A stretch of DNA of 43,236 nucleotides from contig CAZXVU010000004.1 in the NCBI GenBank assembly GCA_964644465.1, positions 1 through 43,236 of the forward strand, read 5' to 3'. Below are positions 7,733 through 14,848 of the stretch, piece by piece. Every line of letters starts with the position of its first letter. Within the stretch, counting starts at the first letter, position 1. Both the position numbers and the translations under genes were made by a program. The notes under the pieces were generated by a model. That model was not told the origin of the DNA. It saw nothing but the letters and a program-made list of their open reading frames with translations, and searched no databases. Origin of the DNA: CAZXVU01 sp964644465. GTDB taxonomy: Bacteria; Chlamydiota; Chlamydiia; Chlamydiales; SM23-39.

Positions 7733-8098
7733 ATGTTGAAAAAAACCATCTACGCAGCACTTTTAGGTTTGGGAATGAATGCATTTGCAAATGAAACGCC
7801 TCAGTTTCTATACAAAGTACTCAGCGCTGAAGATTGGAAAGCCAGCCAAGAACAAGAAGTTCTTCACCTTCCTTCCGCGGATGACGCCTTCATCCATTTT
7901 TCCCGAGAAGATCAGCTCGACCGATTGATCAATAAATATTGGTCGAATGTCTCTGAATTCTATGTATTGAAAATCGATGCTTCGAAAATCCCTGGCGATT
8001 TGGTTCTCGAGGCAAATCCCGGCGGAGAGACGAAGTACTATCATCTCTACAATGGCTCCATCCCTTTGAACGCCGTCGTAGAAACCACCCAACGCTAA
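7733..8098 (+). CDS. Exported DUF952-family protein
   Basis: A 121-residue protein. Residues 1-20 form a signal peptide (KK, hydrophobic core, ANA-type cleavage region near FANE). The rest matches the DUF952 pattern: FLYKVLSAEDW, DAFIHFSREDQL and YYHLYNGSIPLNAV near the C-terminus. DUF952 proteins are usually about 110 residues and cytoplasmic, so an added signal peptide is notable. My recollection is that the fold has been related to ADP-ribosyltransferases, but I cannot verify this. It is followed after one base by the GrpB-family gene, indicating an operon. Confidence 0.75.
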   Translation: MLKKTIYAALLGLGMNAFANETPQFLYKVLSAEDWKASQEQEVLHLPSADDAFIHFSREDQLDRLINKYWSNVSEFYVLKIDASKIPGDLVLEANPGGETKYYHLYNGSIPLNAVVETTQR

Positions 8099-8099
8099 A

Positions 8100-8597
8100 A
8101 TGTGCGTGCAGATCGTTCCCTATGATCCTGCATGGCCTAAGATTTTCGAAAAAGAATCGGCGCTCATCCAACAAGCATTGGGCGAAAACTGCGCGGCCAT
8201 TCACCATTTTGGCTCTACGTCTGTACCAGGCTTAAGCGCCAAGCCTAAAATTGATATTCTTGCTGTGGTAAAAGACATTACTTGTGCTTTTTCTTTAGAA
8301 GGTTTCAAACCCCGAAGAATCGTCGTTCCTACAGGAAGATATTTTATCAAAGAAATCCCCCCAATTCATCTCCATCTTTTTGAAAAAGGCGATCCTTGGA
8401 TCGAAAAAAATCTCCAGTTTTGCAGCTGGCTGCGGAGCCATACAGACGAGCGCAACGCGTATGCAGCGCTGAAACAGGAATTAGCCGTTCAATATTGCGA
8501 ACAGAATGCGATGGAATATTGCCGAGCTAAAACTGGATTTATTGAACGCATTATGGAAAAAGCTAATCGGTGCGATCCCAACGATCAAAGAGACTGA
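8100..8597 (+). CDS. GrpB/UPF0157 family nucleotidyltransferase-like protein
   Basis: A 165-residue protein with the GrpB/UPF0157 signature: VPYDPAWP near the N-terminus, then IHHFGSTSVPGLSAKPKIDI, where GSTS and the KxDI acidic site resemble a minimal nucleotidyltransferase. Members are found fused to CoaE in some bacteria; the substrate is unknown. The ATG at 8100 follows the DUF952 stop by one base, so the two are translated from one mRNA. The last 35 bases overlap the oppositely oriented membrane-protein gene. Confidence 0.85.
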   Translation: MCVQIVPYDPAWPKIFEKESALIQQALGENCAAIHHFGSTSVPGLSAKPKIDILAVVKDITCAFSLEGFKPRRIVVPTGRYFIKEIPPIHLHLFEKGDPWIEKNLQFCSWLRSHTDERNAYAALKQELAVQYCEQNAMEYCRAKTGFIERIMEKANRCDPNDQRD

Positions 8598-9357
8598 ATA
8601 CCTGCTCGAGCGCAGTAGGCTTGATACCCTGCGAGCCTTCAAAGACATGATCGAGGGAATAGACCAGATAGAGGATGAAGGAAAGATAGCCTGCCAAAAG
8701 CGCCACCATCAACATTTGCGAGCGCATATTTTCTAATCCGAAGAAACACATAAAACAAACAGTGATGATTCCTCCAACGATTAAAAGGCTCCACATCATA
8801 TCGCTTAAATGTTCCCAGGAACTGAACTGTCTCGAGAGGCGGGCATTGATGAACTCGTTCAATTTCTCAATCGATTCCGTGTACCAAATACTCATCTTCT
8901 GATCTTGGAGTTCAATCCCGTAATAACTATGCCAAATTTTTTCCATGATTTCTTGGGTCTTGATGCGGATTTTCTTTTCAATCGGAGCGCTCCACTCCTC
9001 ATCAATTACATAGGTCACATAGGCGCGTAAGTTGGACCGTATTGCGTCCCGGGATTCTTTGGGAAATAGCGCGGCGTCACGATAGAGGTCTGCCAAGGTC
9101 AACGCTTCTGTGTGGATCGTTTGCAAGACCTCGTTATAGCGATCCTGGGCGCTAATCACCGTAAATCCTAAAATCACACTGTAAAGAACCCCGACAATAC
9201 TGAAAGTGAATCCCGCTACATCGTGATTTTTTCTCAATACTTCTGCGTTAACATTTTTCCGAACAAACCAAACAATCCCCATAAAAATGAGGATCGAAGG
9301 GATTACAATGACAAGAGAGGAGAGAACCCAAGATGGGGACTCGAATAAAATTTTCAT
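8563..9357 (-). CDS. DUF4239-like (bestrophin-like) membrane protein
   Basis: A 264-residue inner-membrane protein. Hydrophobic segments lie at about 10-32, 47-68, 190-210 and 214-235, arranged as two hairpins around a soluble helical middle (about 70-185). The pattern GFTFSIVGVLYSVILGFTVI with a following NEV and Leu-rich helix is typical of the DUF4239 family, which has been compared with bestrophin anion channels. Function is unknown. Its 3' end overlaps the GrpB-family gene by 35 bases tail to tail. Confidence 0.7.
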   Translation of the reverse strand: MKILFESPSWVLSSLVIVIPSILIFMGIVWFVRKNVNAEVLRKNHDVAGFTFSIVGVLYSVILGFTVISAQDRYNEVLQTIHTEALTLADLYRDAALFPKESRDAIRSNLRAYVTYVIDEEWSAPIEKKIRIKTQEIMEKIWHSYYGIELQDQKMSIWYTESIEKLNEFINARLSRQFSSWEHLSDMMWSLLIVGGIITVCFMCFFGLENMRSQMLMVALLAGYLSFILYLVYSLDHVFEGSQGIKPTALEQVFSLFDRWDRTD

Positions 9358-9463
9358 CTCTTTTGGTATAAAACTTTTTTAATGAATCATGCAAACAAAA
9401 AGAATTTGCTGAAAAAAAACAAAAAACCGTAAGATCCTGCCCCTTAGAACTCATAGAGGAAAA

Positions 9464-10162
9464 ATGCGTTTATTGCTTTGTGTTTTGAACCTGATCATTT
9501 GCACCTGCGTTTTCGCAGATAAGAATCCCCTTGATGCGACCCGCGATAGCTATAATGAAACAGCTGCTGCCTATGCCGAAAAAACGGCAGCTGGATTTTT
9601 TACTCCCGAAAAAGAAATGAGAGAATTTTTGGACCATATTACTGAAGATGGACAGATTCTAGATGTTGGATGCGGAGCCGGTCGCGATGCCCGCATTTTT
9701 TCTGAATTAGACTATAAAGTCACAGGAATCGATTTTTCTTCGGAATTACTCTCTATTGCTGCACGAGCAGCCCCGAAGGCGCATTTTTTTGAGAAAAGCG
9801 TAGAGGAGCTATCGACTTTTCCAACGTCTTCATTCAGTGGCGTGTGGGCCAACGCTTCCCTGCATCATATTCCCAAAACTAGCCTTCCTGATGCCTGTCA
9901 GGAAATGCACCGGATTCTGCAGCCTGGCGGGATCCTCTATATTTCTGTCAAAAAAGGCTCAGGAGAAGGCTTAGAGCAGGATCGCCGCTATGGAGGCGTT
10001 TTGAAGTATTGGGCCTATTACAGCGAAGAAGAGATGGTAAATATCTTAAAGCAGAATGGGTTTGAAGTGATCAACATCGATATTGAGCAAATCCAAGGCT
10101 CTTATCAAACTCACCCATTTTTGAAGGTCTTGGCAGTGAAAGAAAATATTTTAAGAAAATAA
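9464..10162 (+). CDS. SAM-dependent class I methyltransferase with N-terminal signal sequence
   Basis: A 232-residue protein. From about residue 27 it is a standard class I methyltransferase: the N-cap RDSYNETAAAYAEKT, motif I ILDVGCGAGRDARI (about 65-78), an acidic residue after strand 2 (TGID), NASLHHI and the motif LQPGGILYISVK. Residues 1-18 (MRLLLCVLNLIICTCVFA) form a convincing export signal. This is odd because SAM is cytosolic. The start is supported by GAGG five bases upstream of the ATG, so the signal is not an annotation artefact. The methyl acceptor is unknown. It ends at the terminator shared with the convergent euo gene. Confidence 0.82.
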   Translation: MRLLLCVLNLIICTCVFADKNPLDATRDSYNETAAAYAEKTAAGFFTPEKEMREFLDHITEDGQILDVGCGAGRDARIFSELDYKVTGIDFSSELLSIAARAAPKAHFFEKSVEELSTFPTSSFSGVWANASLHHIPKTSLPDACQEMHRILQPGGILYISVKKGSGEGLEQDRRYGGVLKYWAYYSEEEMVNILKQNGFEVINIDIEQIQGSYQTHPFLKVLAVKENILRK

Positions 10163-10192
10163 AAAAAATCGCCCTCTCGAGATTGGGCGATT
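10160..10192 (-). terminator. Rho-independent terminator of euo
   Basis: AATCGCCC (10167-10174) and GGGCGATT (10185-10192) form an 8-bp stem with a 10-base loop. Read on the minus strand the hairpin is followed by a run of eight T residues, so it terminates euo rather than the plus-strand methyltransferase. Confidence 0.75.
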
Positions 10193-10215
10193 CTGAAAAA
10201 AATTCAAAACCGCGA

Positions 10216-10656
10216 TTAGCCGACTTTCGGCTTACGGTTTAGATAGTTTTCCTGGTAACCTTTAATATCTTCGCTATGAATAACCCAAGCAGCTCCTTTA
10301 CGAGAAGCTTTTAAAAGACCCACGCGAGTCGCGTAATAGATCTTTTGTGCGGGTACGTTCATTAACTTAGCGGCCTGATTTACAGAATAGTATCCTTTGC
10401 GATTATCGAAAAGAAGCTCGCCATCGAACATTGACTTCGTACGAGAATATTTATTTCTGCGATATTCTTCGAGGTCATCTAAATGAATTGTCCAACGGGT
10501 AGAATCTTTCGTAGCTTTAAGCTTTTTTTGCTTAATCGCAACGTAGATAGCTTGACGAGTCACGTTATTAATTCGAGCAGCTTCTGTGATCGAAACCACT
10601 TTTGCTGTCTCGCGCGCTTGTCCCTGATTCTGGCCCCATGCTGTTTCTGAATCCAT
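10216..10656 (-). CDS. euo: Euo-type transcriptional repressor (tandem excisionase-like HTH)
   Basis: A 146-residue DNA-binding protein with two excisionase/MerR-like helix-turn-helix units: residues about 20-70 (SITEAARINNVTRQAIYVAI ... WTIHLDDLEEY) and 89-139 (SVNQAAKLMNVPAQKIYYA ... WVIHSEDIKGY). In Chlamydia, Euo is an early-expressed repressor that holds late genes off during replication. The Chlamydia protein is somewhat longer by memory (about 180 residues). The start has an AGGAGG about 9 bases upstream. The long AT-rich upstream region carries palindromes that could serve autoregulation, and a hairpin terminator follows. Nearby gltX and tsp match the chlamydial neighbourhood of euo. 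Confidence 0.88.
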   Translation of the reverse strand: MDSETAWGQNQGQARETAKVVSITEAARINNVTRQAIYVAIKQKKLKATKDSTRWTIHLDDLEEYRRNKYSRTKSMFDGELLFDNRKGYYSVNQAAKLMNVPAQKIYYATRVGLLKASRKGAAWVIHSEDIKGYQENYLNRKPKVG

Positions 10657-10701
10657 GGTTCCTTTCCTCCTAAAATCTTTATAGTTTCAGTTTTAAATAA
10701 A

Positions 10702-10718
10702 TAATTAACTGTTAATTA
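10702..10718. promoter_or_regulatory. Perfect palindrome upstream of euo
   Basis: TAATTAAC and GTTAATTA, 8-bp arms separated by one T, lie about 46 bases upstream of the euo start. The size and position suit a dimeric repressor operator, possibly Euo itself. Confidence 0.4.
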
Positions 10719-10725
10719 CATAGCC

Positions 10726-10751
10726 ATTTCAAACAAAATTTTATTTGAAAT
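10726..10751. promoter_or_regulatory. Second inverted repeat upstream of euo
   Basis: ATTTCAAA (10726-10733) and TTTGAAAT (10744-10751), 8-bp arms with a 10-base AT-rich spacer, lie just beyond the first palindrome. No convincing -35/-10 pair for euo was found, so the promoter position relative to these sites is not known. Confidence 0.35.
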
Positions 10752-10931
10752 AAGCACGTTTTTTCTTATTTCTTTTATTTTTTATTCTTTAAGTAATGAT
10801 TATTTCATATTAACGACTTGAAATCAATCGAATTCTTAATCTGGTGTGATCTCAATGTTAAGTTTTAGTAAAATTCTGAAGGAAGTTCTATAAATTACTA
10901 AATGCCAATAATTTAGTTTCAAAAATTTCCA

Positions 10932-10962
10932 TTGGCATAGAAGTGTCATTTTTCGATATAGT
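10932..10962 (+). promoter_or_regulatory. Likely tsp promoter with overlapping half-sites
   Basis: TTGGCA (10932-10937, 5/6 match) and TATAGT (10957-10962, 5/6 match) are separated by 19 bases, slightly long. The -35 lies in ATTGGCA (10931-10937), the mirror of TGCCAAT at 10903-10909. A further TGGCATTT (10964-10971) follows the -10 and mirrors AAATGCCA at 10900-10907. The arrangement suggests an operator array around the promoter. Confidence 0.4.
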
Positions 10963-11035
10963 CTGGCATTTAGGTCCTGAGATTTTATAAGCGAAATTGC
11001 GAGTTAATTCGCAAATCGTTAAATACAAGGTGATT

Positions 11036-12976
11036 ATGTTCCGAAAAAGCCTCTTCATCCTTTTCCTTATTTTAGGCGTGCTCTGCGAAGCAAAACCCCC
11101 GCAATTGACCCCCCGTGATGTAAGGGTCAAAGTGGAGGAGATTTTAAAGGCCCATGTATCTTATAAAAACCTCACTCCAGAGCTCATGGCGAGAACCCTT
11201 GAGAATTTCCTGGACGAATTGGATCCCAGTAAAACCTACTTTCTCCTTCCTGAAATCGCGATCTGGACCCAAGCTTCGGAATCGACGCTGCAAAGAGCCT
11301 TAGAGGGTTTCCAAAACCAGGATTTTTCCATTTTCCAGGAAGTTCATACGACGCTTGTGGCTGCGATCGAAAGGCGCAATGCCCTGGAAGCCGATTTGGG
11401 CCAAAGAGAGCTTCCTACGGGTGTTAAAAACGAAGAATTTAAGAATCTTGAATGGGTTGCGACACCCGAGGAAATGACAAACCGCTTATTGCGCATTAAA
11501 GCCCTTCAAATGGAAGCCACCCAAAAGCTCGGATCCGACAATCAAGAGCGATTTTGGCAGCGGCTAGAAAAACGGCGCCACAACCGGGAAGCAGAGCTTA
11601 TTGGGACAACGGGCGACGAGCGCCTTAAGCTCACCTTGAGCTTTGTGCTAAAAGCGGCCACTTCAGCCCTCGACTCCCATACAAATTATTTTACTCCGAA
11701 TGAAGCCAATCAATTTATGATCCAGGTTCAGCAGCGCTTATTTGGGATAGGAGCCCAACTCCGGGACGACCTCGACGGCCTTTCTGTGATGCGGATTTTA
11801 GAAAATAGCCCTGCCAGCCAAAGCAATAAGCTCAAGATCAATGATAAAATCATCGCTGTCGATCATGAGCCTGTTGTCGGGATGGACATCACAGAAGCTG
11901 TTGAATTGATCCGTGGCGAAAAAGGAACTCCCGTTCTCCTAACACTTCTGCGCGAAACAGGCGAAGGAGAAGAAAGACAAACAGAGAAATTTGAAATCGA
12001 ATTGGTCCGCAATGAAGTCGTGTTGGAAGAGACGAGACTGGAAACGAATTTCGAACCTTATGGCGATGGAGTGATCGCTAATTTGCGTCTATTCTCTTTC
12101 TATCAAGATCCAAAAAGTTCATCGGCTTCCGATATCAGAAAAGCGTTAGAACAGGTCAAAAAAGAACAGAAGTTAAAAGGCGTCCTCCTAGATCTCCGCA
12201 GCAATGCTGGCGGTCTTTTAACACAGGCGGTTTCTGTAACAGGCCTCTTCATCAATAAAGGAATTGTCGTCTCCATCAAAGACAACACAGGCCGCGTCCA
12301 GCATTTGAGAGAAGTGGAAGGAAAACCCGCTTGGGATGGGCCTCTTTTTGTACTTGTTAACAGAGCCTCTGCATCCGCTGCAGAAATCGTCGCCCAAACC
12401 CTGCAAGACTACGGTCGTGCCATTGTTATTGGGGACGACCATACTTTTGGAAAAGGATCGTTCCAGACATTCACTTTAGATCCGATCAACAATCCGAAAG
12501 TAAATCCGCAAGGCGAATATAAAGTCACTCGAGGCCGCTATTACACCGTATCGGGAAAGAGTCCTCAACTGAAAGGCGTTATATCTGACATCGTCGTGCC
12601 AGGAATTCTCTCTGAATTAGACATTGGAGAAAAATACGCAAAATTCCCTCTGGAAAATGACGAGATTGAAGCCCATTTTGAAGATGATTTATCAGATATT
12701 TCTCCTTTTCATCGAATCCAGCTCGGCCCGATGTATAAATACAATCTCCAAACAAAGCTATCGACCTATTTGCCTTATCTCGATGTGTTGCGTAAAAATT
12801 CCCATGTGCGGATGGATACGAACAAAAACTATCAAAACTTTCTTACAGAACTTCAAAAAAAGAATTACGACTCTGATTTCATTGAACTCTTCGGCCAAAG
12901 CGATCTACAGCTCGTCGAAGCCCTCAATGTGATGAAAGATCTTGTATTTCTTGTCAGTATAGATGAAAAAAGATAA
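11036..12976 (+). CDS. tsp: Tail-specific protease (C-terminal processing peptidase, S41)
   Basis: A 646-residue periplasmic serine protease of the Prc/Tsp type, counterpart of C. trachomatis CT441. The start is ATG 11036 (MFRKSLFILFLILGVL signal peptide) with AAGGTGA about 5 bases upstream; a GTG 39 bases earlier is rejected. An N-terminal helical region is followed by a PDZ domain (about 232-320, from FGIGAQL) and the S41 catalytic domain. By alignment with the E. coli Prc pattern the catalytic residues are Ser447 in NRASASAAEI, Asp458 and Lys473 in HTFGKGS. The C-terminal region resembles the Prc-associated DUF3340. It degrades proteins recognised by their C-termini; the chlamydial homologue has been reported to act on host factors. 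Confidence 0.93.
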   Translation: MFRKSLFILFLILGVLCEAKPPQLTPRDVRVKVEEILKAHVSYKNLTPELMARTLENFLDELDPSKTYFLLPEIAIWTQASESTLQRALEGFQNQDFSIFQEVHTTLVAAIERRNALEADLGQRELPTGVKNEEFKNLEWVATPEEMTNRLLRIKALQMEATQKLGSDNQERFWQRLEKRRHNREAELIGTTGDERLKLTLSFVLKAATSALDSHTNYFTPNEANQFMIQVQQRLFGIGAQLRDDLDGLSVMRILENSPASQSNKLKINDKIIAVDHEPVVGMDITEAVELIRGEKGTPVLLTLLRETGEGEERQTEKFEIELVRNEVVLEETRLETNFEPYGDGVIANLRLFSFYQDPKSSSASDIRKALEQVKKEQKLKGVLLDLRSNAGGLLTQAVSVTGLFINKGIVVSIKDNTGRVQHLREVEGKPAWDGPLFVLVNRASASAAEIVAQTLQDYGRAIVIGDDHTFGKGSFQTFTLDPINNPKVNPQGEYKVTRGRYYTVSGKSPQLKGVISDIVVPGILSELDIGEKYAKFPLENDEIEAHFEDDLSDISPFHRIQLGPMYKYNLQTKLSTYLPYLDVLRKNSHVRMDTNKNYQNFLTELQKKNYDSDFIELFGQSDLQLVEALNVMKDLVFLVSIDEKR

Positions 12977-12990
12977 AAAAATGTAATTAC

Positions 12991-13020
12991 TTGATTTTGA
13001 TTATTATTAACCCCTAATAT
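12991..13020 (+). promoter_or_regulatory. Possible promoter of the AAA ATPase gene
   Basis: TTGATT (12991-12996), 18 bases, TAATAT (13015-13020), about 28 bases before the ATG at 13048. The -10 overlaps the left arm of the hairpin at 13012-13038. Confidence 0.4.
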
Positions 13021-13038
13021 ATCGCAAAAAAATTAGGG
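13012..13038 (+). promoter_or_regulatory. Hairpin containing the ribosome binding site of the AAA gene
   Basis: CCCTAAT (13012-13018) pairs with ATTAGGG (13032-13038) across a 13-base A-rich loop. The right arm includes AGGG, the only Shine-Dalgarno-like sequence before the ATG at 13048. In read-through transcripts from tsp the hairpin could mask translation; transcripts started at 12991-13020 would lack its left arm. A weak tsp terminator is an alternative reading. Confidence 0.35.
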
Positions 13039-13047
13039 ATTTTATTA

Positions 13048-14793
13048 ATGTCATCAGTTCATTCTAAAGATTTTAATGTATTCGCTTCAAAATTTATTGT
13101 AGAGCCGAGTATTTCAGACGACGTTGCCTATGTTGATTCTAAGATCTACAAGAAGCTTCAAAGAACTGTAGAAAAGACAGTCCGTATTGGGGGAATCGCT
13201 TTTAAAGCTTTAGAAAATACCAAATCGACCGACATTCATTGCGCCCTCATCTCAAAAGGGTCTTTTGTGAAAATTCTTCAGAGTCAGCCAGGATTAACTG
13301 ATTTTCAGATCAAGTGCGGTCTCTTAGAAGAAGATGGCGATCTCTCTATCAGAAATGCGAATGGTTCCGATCCGTATATCTCCATTCAGGAATTTGATAT
13401 CGATCCAAAAGCATCTGATGATGTGATTCAGTTACGTCCCGATCACTGTAACAAATTATCCGGTAAATGGTTTGGTTCGGAAAAACAGGTTCGGATTGGA
13501 AAAGTCCTCTGCAGGGCGCAAGCCGACATAAGATATTCTAACACTTTCAGAGCCGGCTTTTCCAAAGGAACTTTGTTTAAAATTTTGAATAGCGAATCGG
13601 TTCTCCATTTTACAGCCGTTTTCAATAAACAGTCAGACGACTCTAAGTGTCCGTTGTTCGAATCATCCGACGGTACACAAGCCATCGCTCAATATGAGAG
13701 CAAAAAAGCCTTGGATCAGCAGTACTCAAATGATTTATCAGATGAAGATGAGAAGGATCCATTGCAAACTCTTTTGCAATCTCTTTTAGCATCACCCGAA
13801 GAGACCGTTCCTAATCCGGCCCCGATCAATGTTCAAGCTGAAGACCCCTCTGCTCCCAAAATACCTTTCACCGAATTTCTACAAAATGAGGGACTCATCG
13901 GGTTTCCCCATGATGTGGAAACGACGCTGGAACCCATTTTCGCTCGATTTGGGGAGCTGGGACCTTATATCAAGGATCGCGGAATACGCGGGGAAAAGGG
14001 GATTCTTTTATACGGTCCTCCTGGCACTGGCAAAACCTCGCTTGCCCGCGCAGTCGCTAAATATTTAAACTGTTCGGATGAGCGGATCATGGTACAAAGC
14101 GGACCCAGCCTCCTCGGGAAATGGGTAGGAGAAACTGAAGCGAATATCCGCGCACTCTTTAATCCTTCCTGGAAAGCCATGCAAAAATTGGGTTCAAAGA
14201 GCCCACTTTTTGTGGTGATTATCGATGAAATCGATGCGATTGCTCCAGATCGATCCTATGCAACTATGAACTGGGAAGCTTCTATGGTGAATCAGCTCCT
14301 CAGTGTTATGGACGGATATTTCCAAAGGGATAATCTGCTTGTGATCGGGATGACAAATCTCCGGAAAAGAATCGATCCTGCCCTTTTAAGACCTGGAAGA
14401 TTTGGAACGCAAATCAAGATCGATCTGCCGAGCCAGGAAGTCCGAAAGGAGATTTTTGAAGTCTATCTGCAACCTCTCAGAACTCATCATTTAGTAGCGG
14501 AAGATGTAGATCTTGAAGTTATATGCCAGAGAACCGAAGGCTTTTCAGGAGCGGACATCAAAGGGCTTGTTGAAAAAGTGAATACCCGTTCCTTTTATCG
14601 ATTGTTAGAAGCCTATCGAAAAAAAGAATGCACACTCGAACAGGTGCCAACACACCCTATAGGCAGTGTGACGATGAAGGACTTTCAAGAAGTTTTGCAA
14701 TCCCTCCCACCCCCTTCCAAAGTGGAAGAGGACGAACCTTCAGTCAGACAGCGCTGGAGAGGGCCTAATGTGATGGCAGACCAAGCAGGATAG
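13048..14793 (+). CDS. NSF/Cdc48-like AAA ATPase with duplicated N-terminal domain
   Basis: A 581-residue protein. Residues about 16-80 and 116-182 are two copies of one module (FIVEPSISDDV...VRIG...SKGSFVKIL and FDIDPKASDDV...VRIG...SKGTLFKIL). An acidic linker (about 228-270) precedes one AAA domain. This has Walker A GPPGTGKT (323-330), pore-loop region GKWVGETEANIR, Walker B VVIIDEID (389-396), sensor Asn437 in GMTN, and Arg fingers R448/R451 in ALLRPGRF. By memory the AAA domain resembles eukaryotic NSF D1 (YGPPGTGKT, VGE(S/T)EANIR, DEIDAI, VIGMTN) more than FtsH or bacterial Cdc48. Only one ATPase domain is present, against two in NSF. It is probably a protein-remodelling ATPase with unknown clients. 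Confidence 0.82.
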   Translation: MSSVHSKDFNVFASKFIVEPSISDDVAYVDSKIYKKLQRTVEKTVRIGGIAFKALENTKSTDIHCALISKGSFVKILQSQPGLTDFQIKCGLLEEDGDLSIRNANGSDPYISIQEFDIDPKASDDVIQLRPDHCNKLSGKWFGSEKQVRIGKVLCRAQADIRYSNTFRAGFSKGTLFKILNSESVLHFTAVFNKQSDDSKCPLFESSDGTQAIAQYESKKALDQQYSNDLSDEDEKDPLQTLLQSLLASPEETVPNPAPINVQAEDPSAPKIPFTEFLQNEGLIGFPHDVETTLEPIFARFGELGPYIKDRGIRGEKGILLYGPPGTGKTSLARAVAKYLNCSDERIMVQSGPSLLGKWVGETEANIRALFNPSWKAMQKLGSKSPLFVVIIDEIDAIAPDRSYATMNWEASMVNQLLSVMDGYFQRDNLLVIGMTNLRKRIDPALLRPGRFGTQIKIDLPSQEVRKEIFEVYLQPLRTHHLVAEDVDLEVICQRTEGFSGADIKGLVEKVNTRSFYRLLEAYRKKECTLEQVPTHPIGSVTMKDFQEVLQSLPPPSKVEEDEPSVRQRWRGPNVMADQAG

Positions 14794-14814
14794 GGATTGT
14801 GATAAACTCACAAG

Positions 14815-14839
14815 ATCGACAAAATAGAGGTCGATTTTT
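14815..14839 (+). terminator. Weak hairpin between the AAA gene and gltX
   Basis: ATCGAC (14815-14820) and GTCGAT (14830-14835) with a 9-base loop are followed by TTTT. The stem is short and it lies only a few bases before the gltX Shine-Dalgarno (AGGTG), so it may attenuate rather than fully terminate. Confidence 0.35.
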
Positions 14840-14848
14840 AGGTGAAAC

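Larger units (their letters stand above)
10657..11035. other. 379-base divergent intergenic region between euo and tsp
   Basis: The region is very AT-rich and has no coding potential that I can support. It holds two palindromes near euo (10702-10718 and 10726-10751) and three TGGCA/TGCCA half-sites near the tsp promoter (10903, 10933, 10964). It also holds a TTGCGA/TCGCAA inverted repeat (10997-11014) just before the tsp ribosome binding site. Confidence 0.7.
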
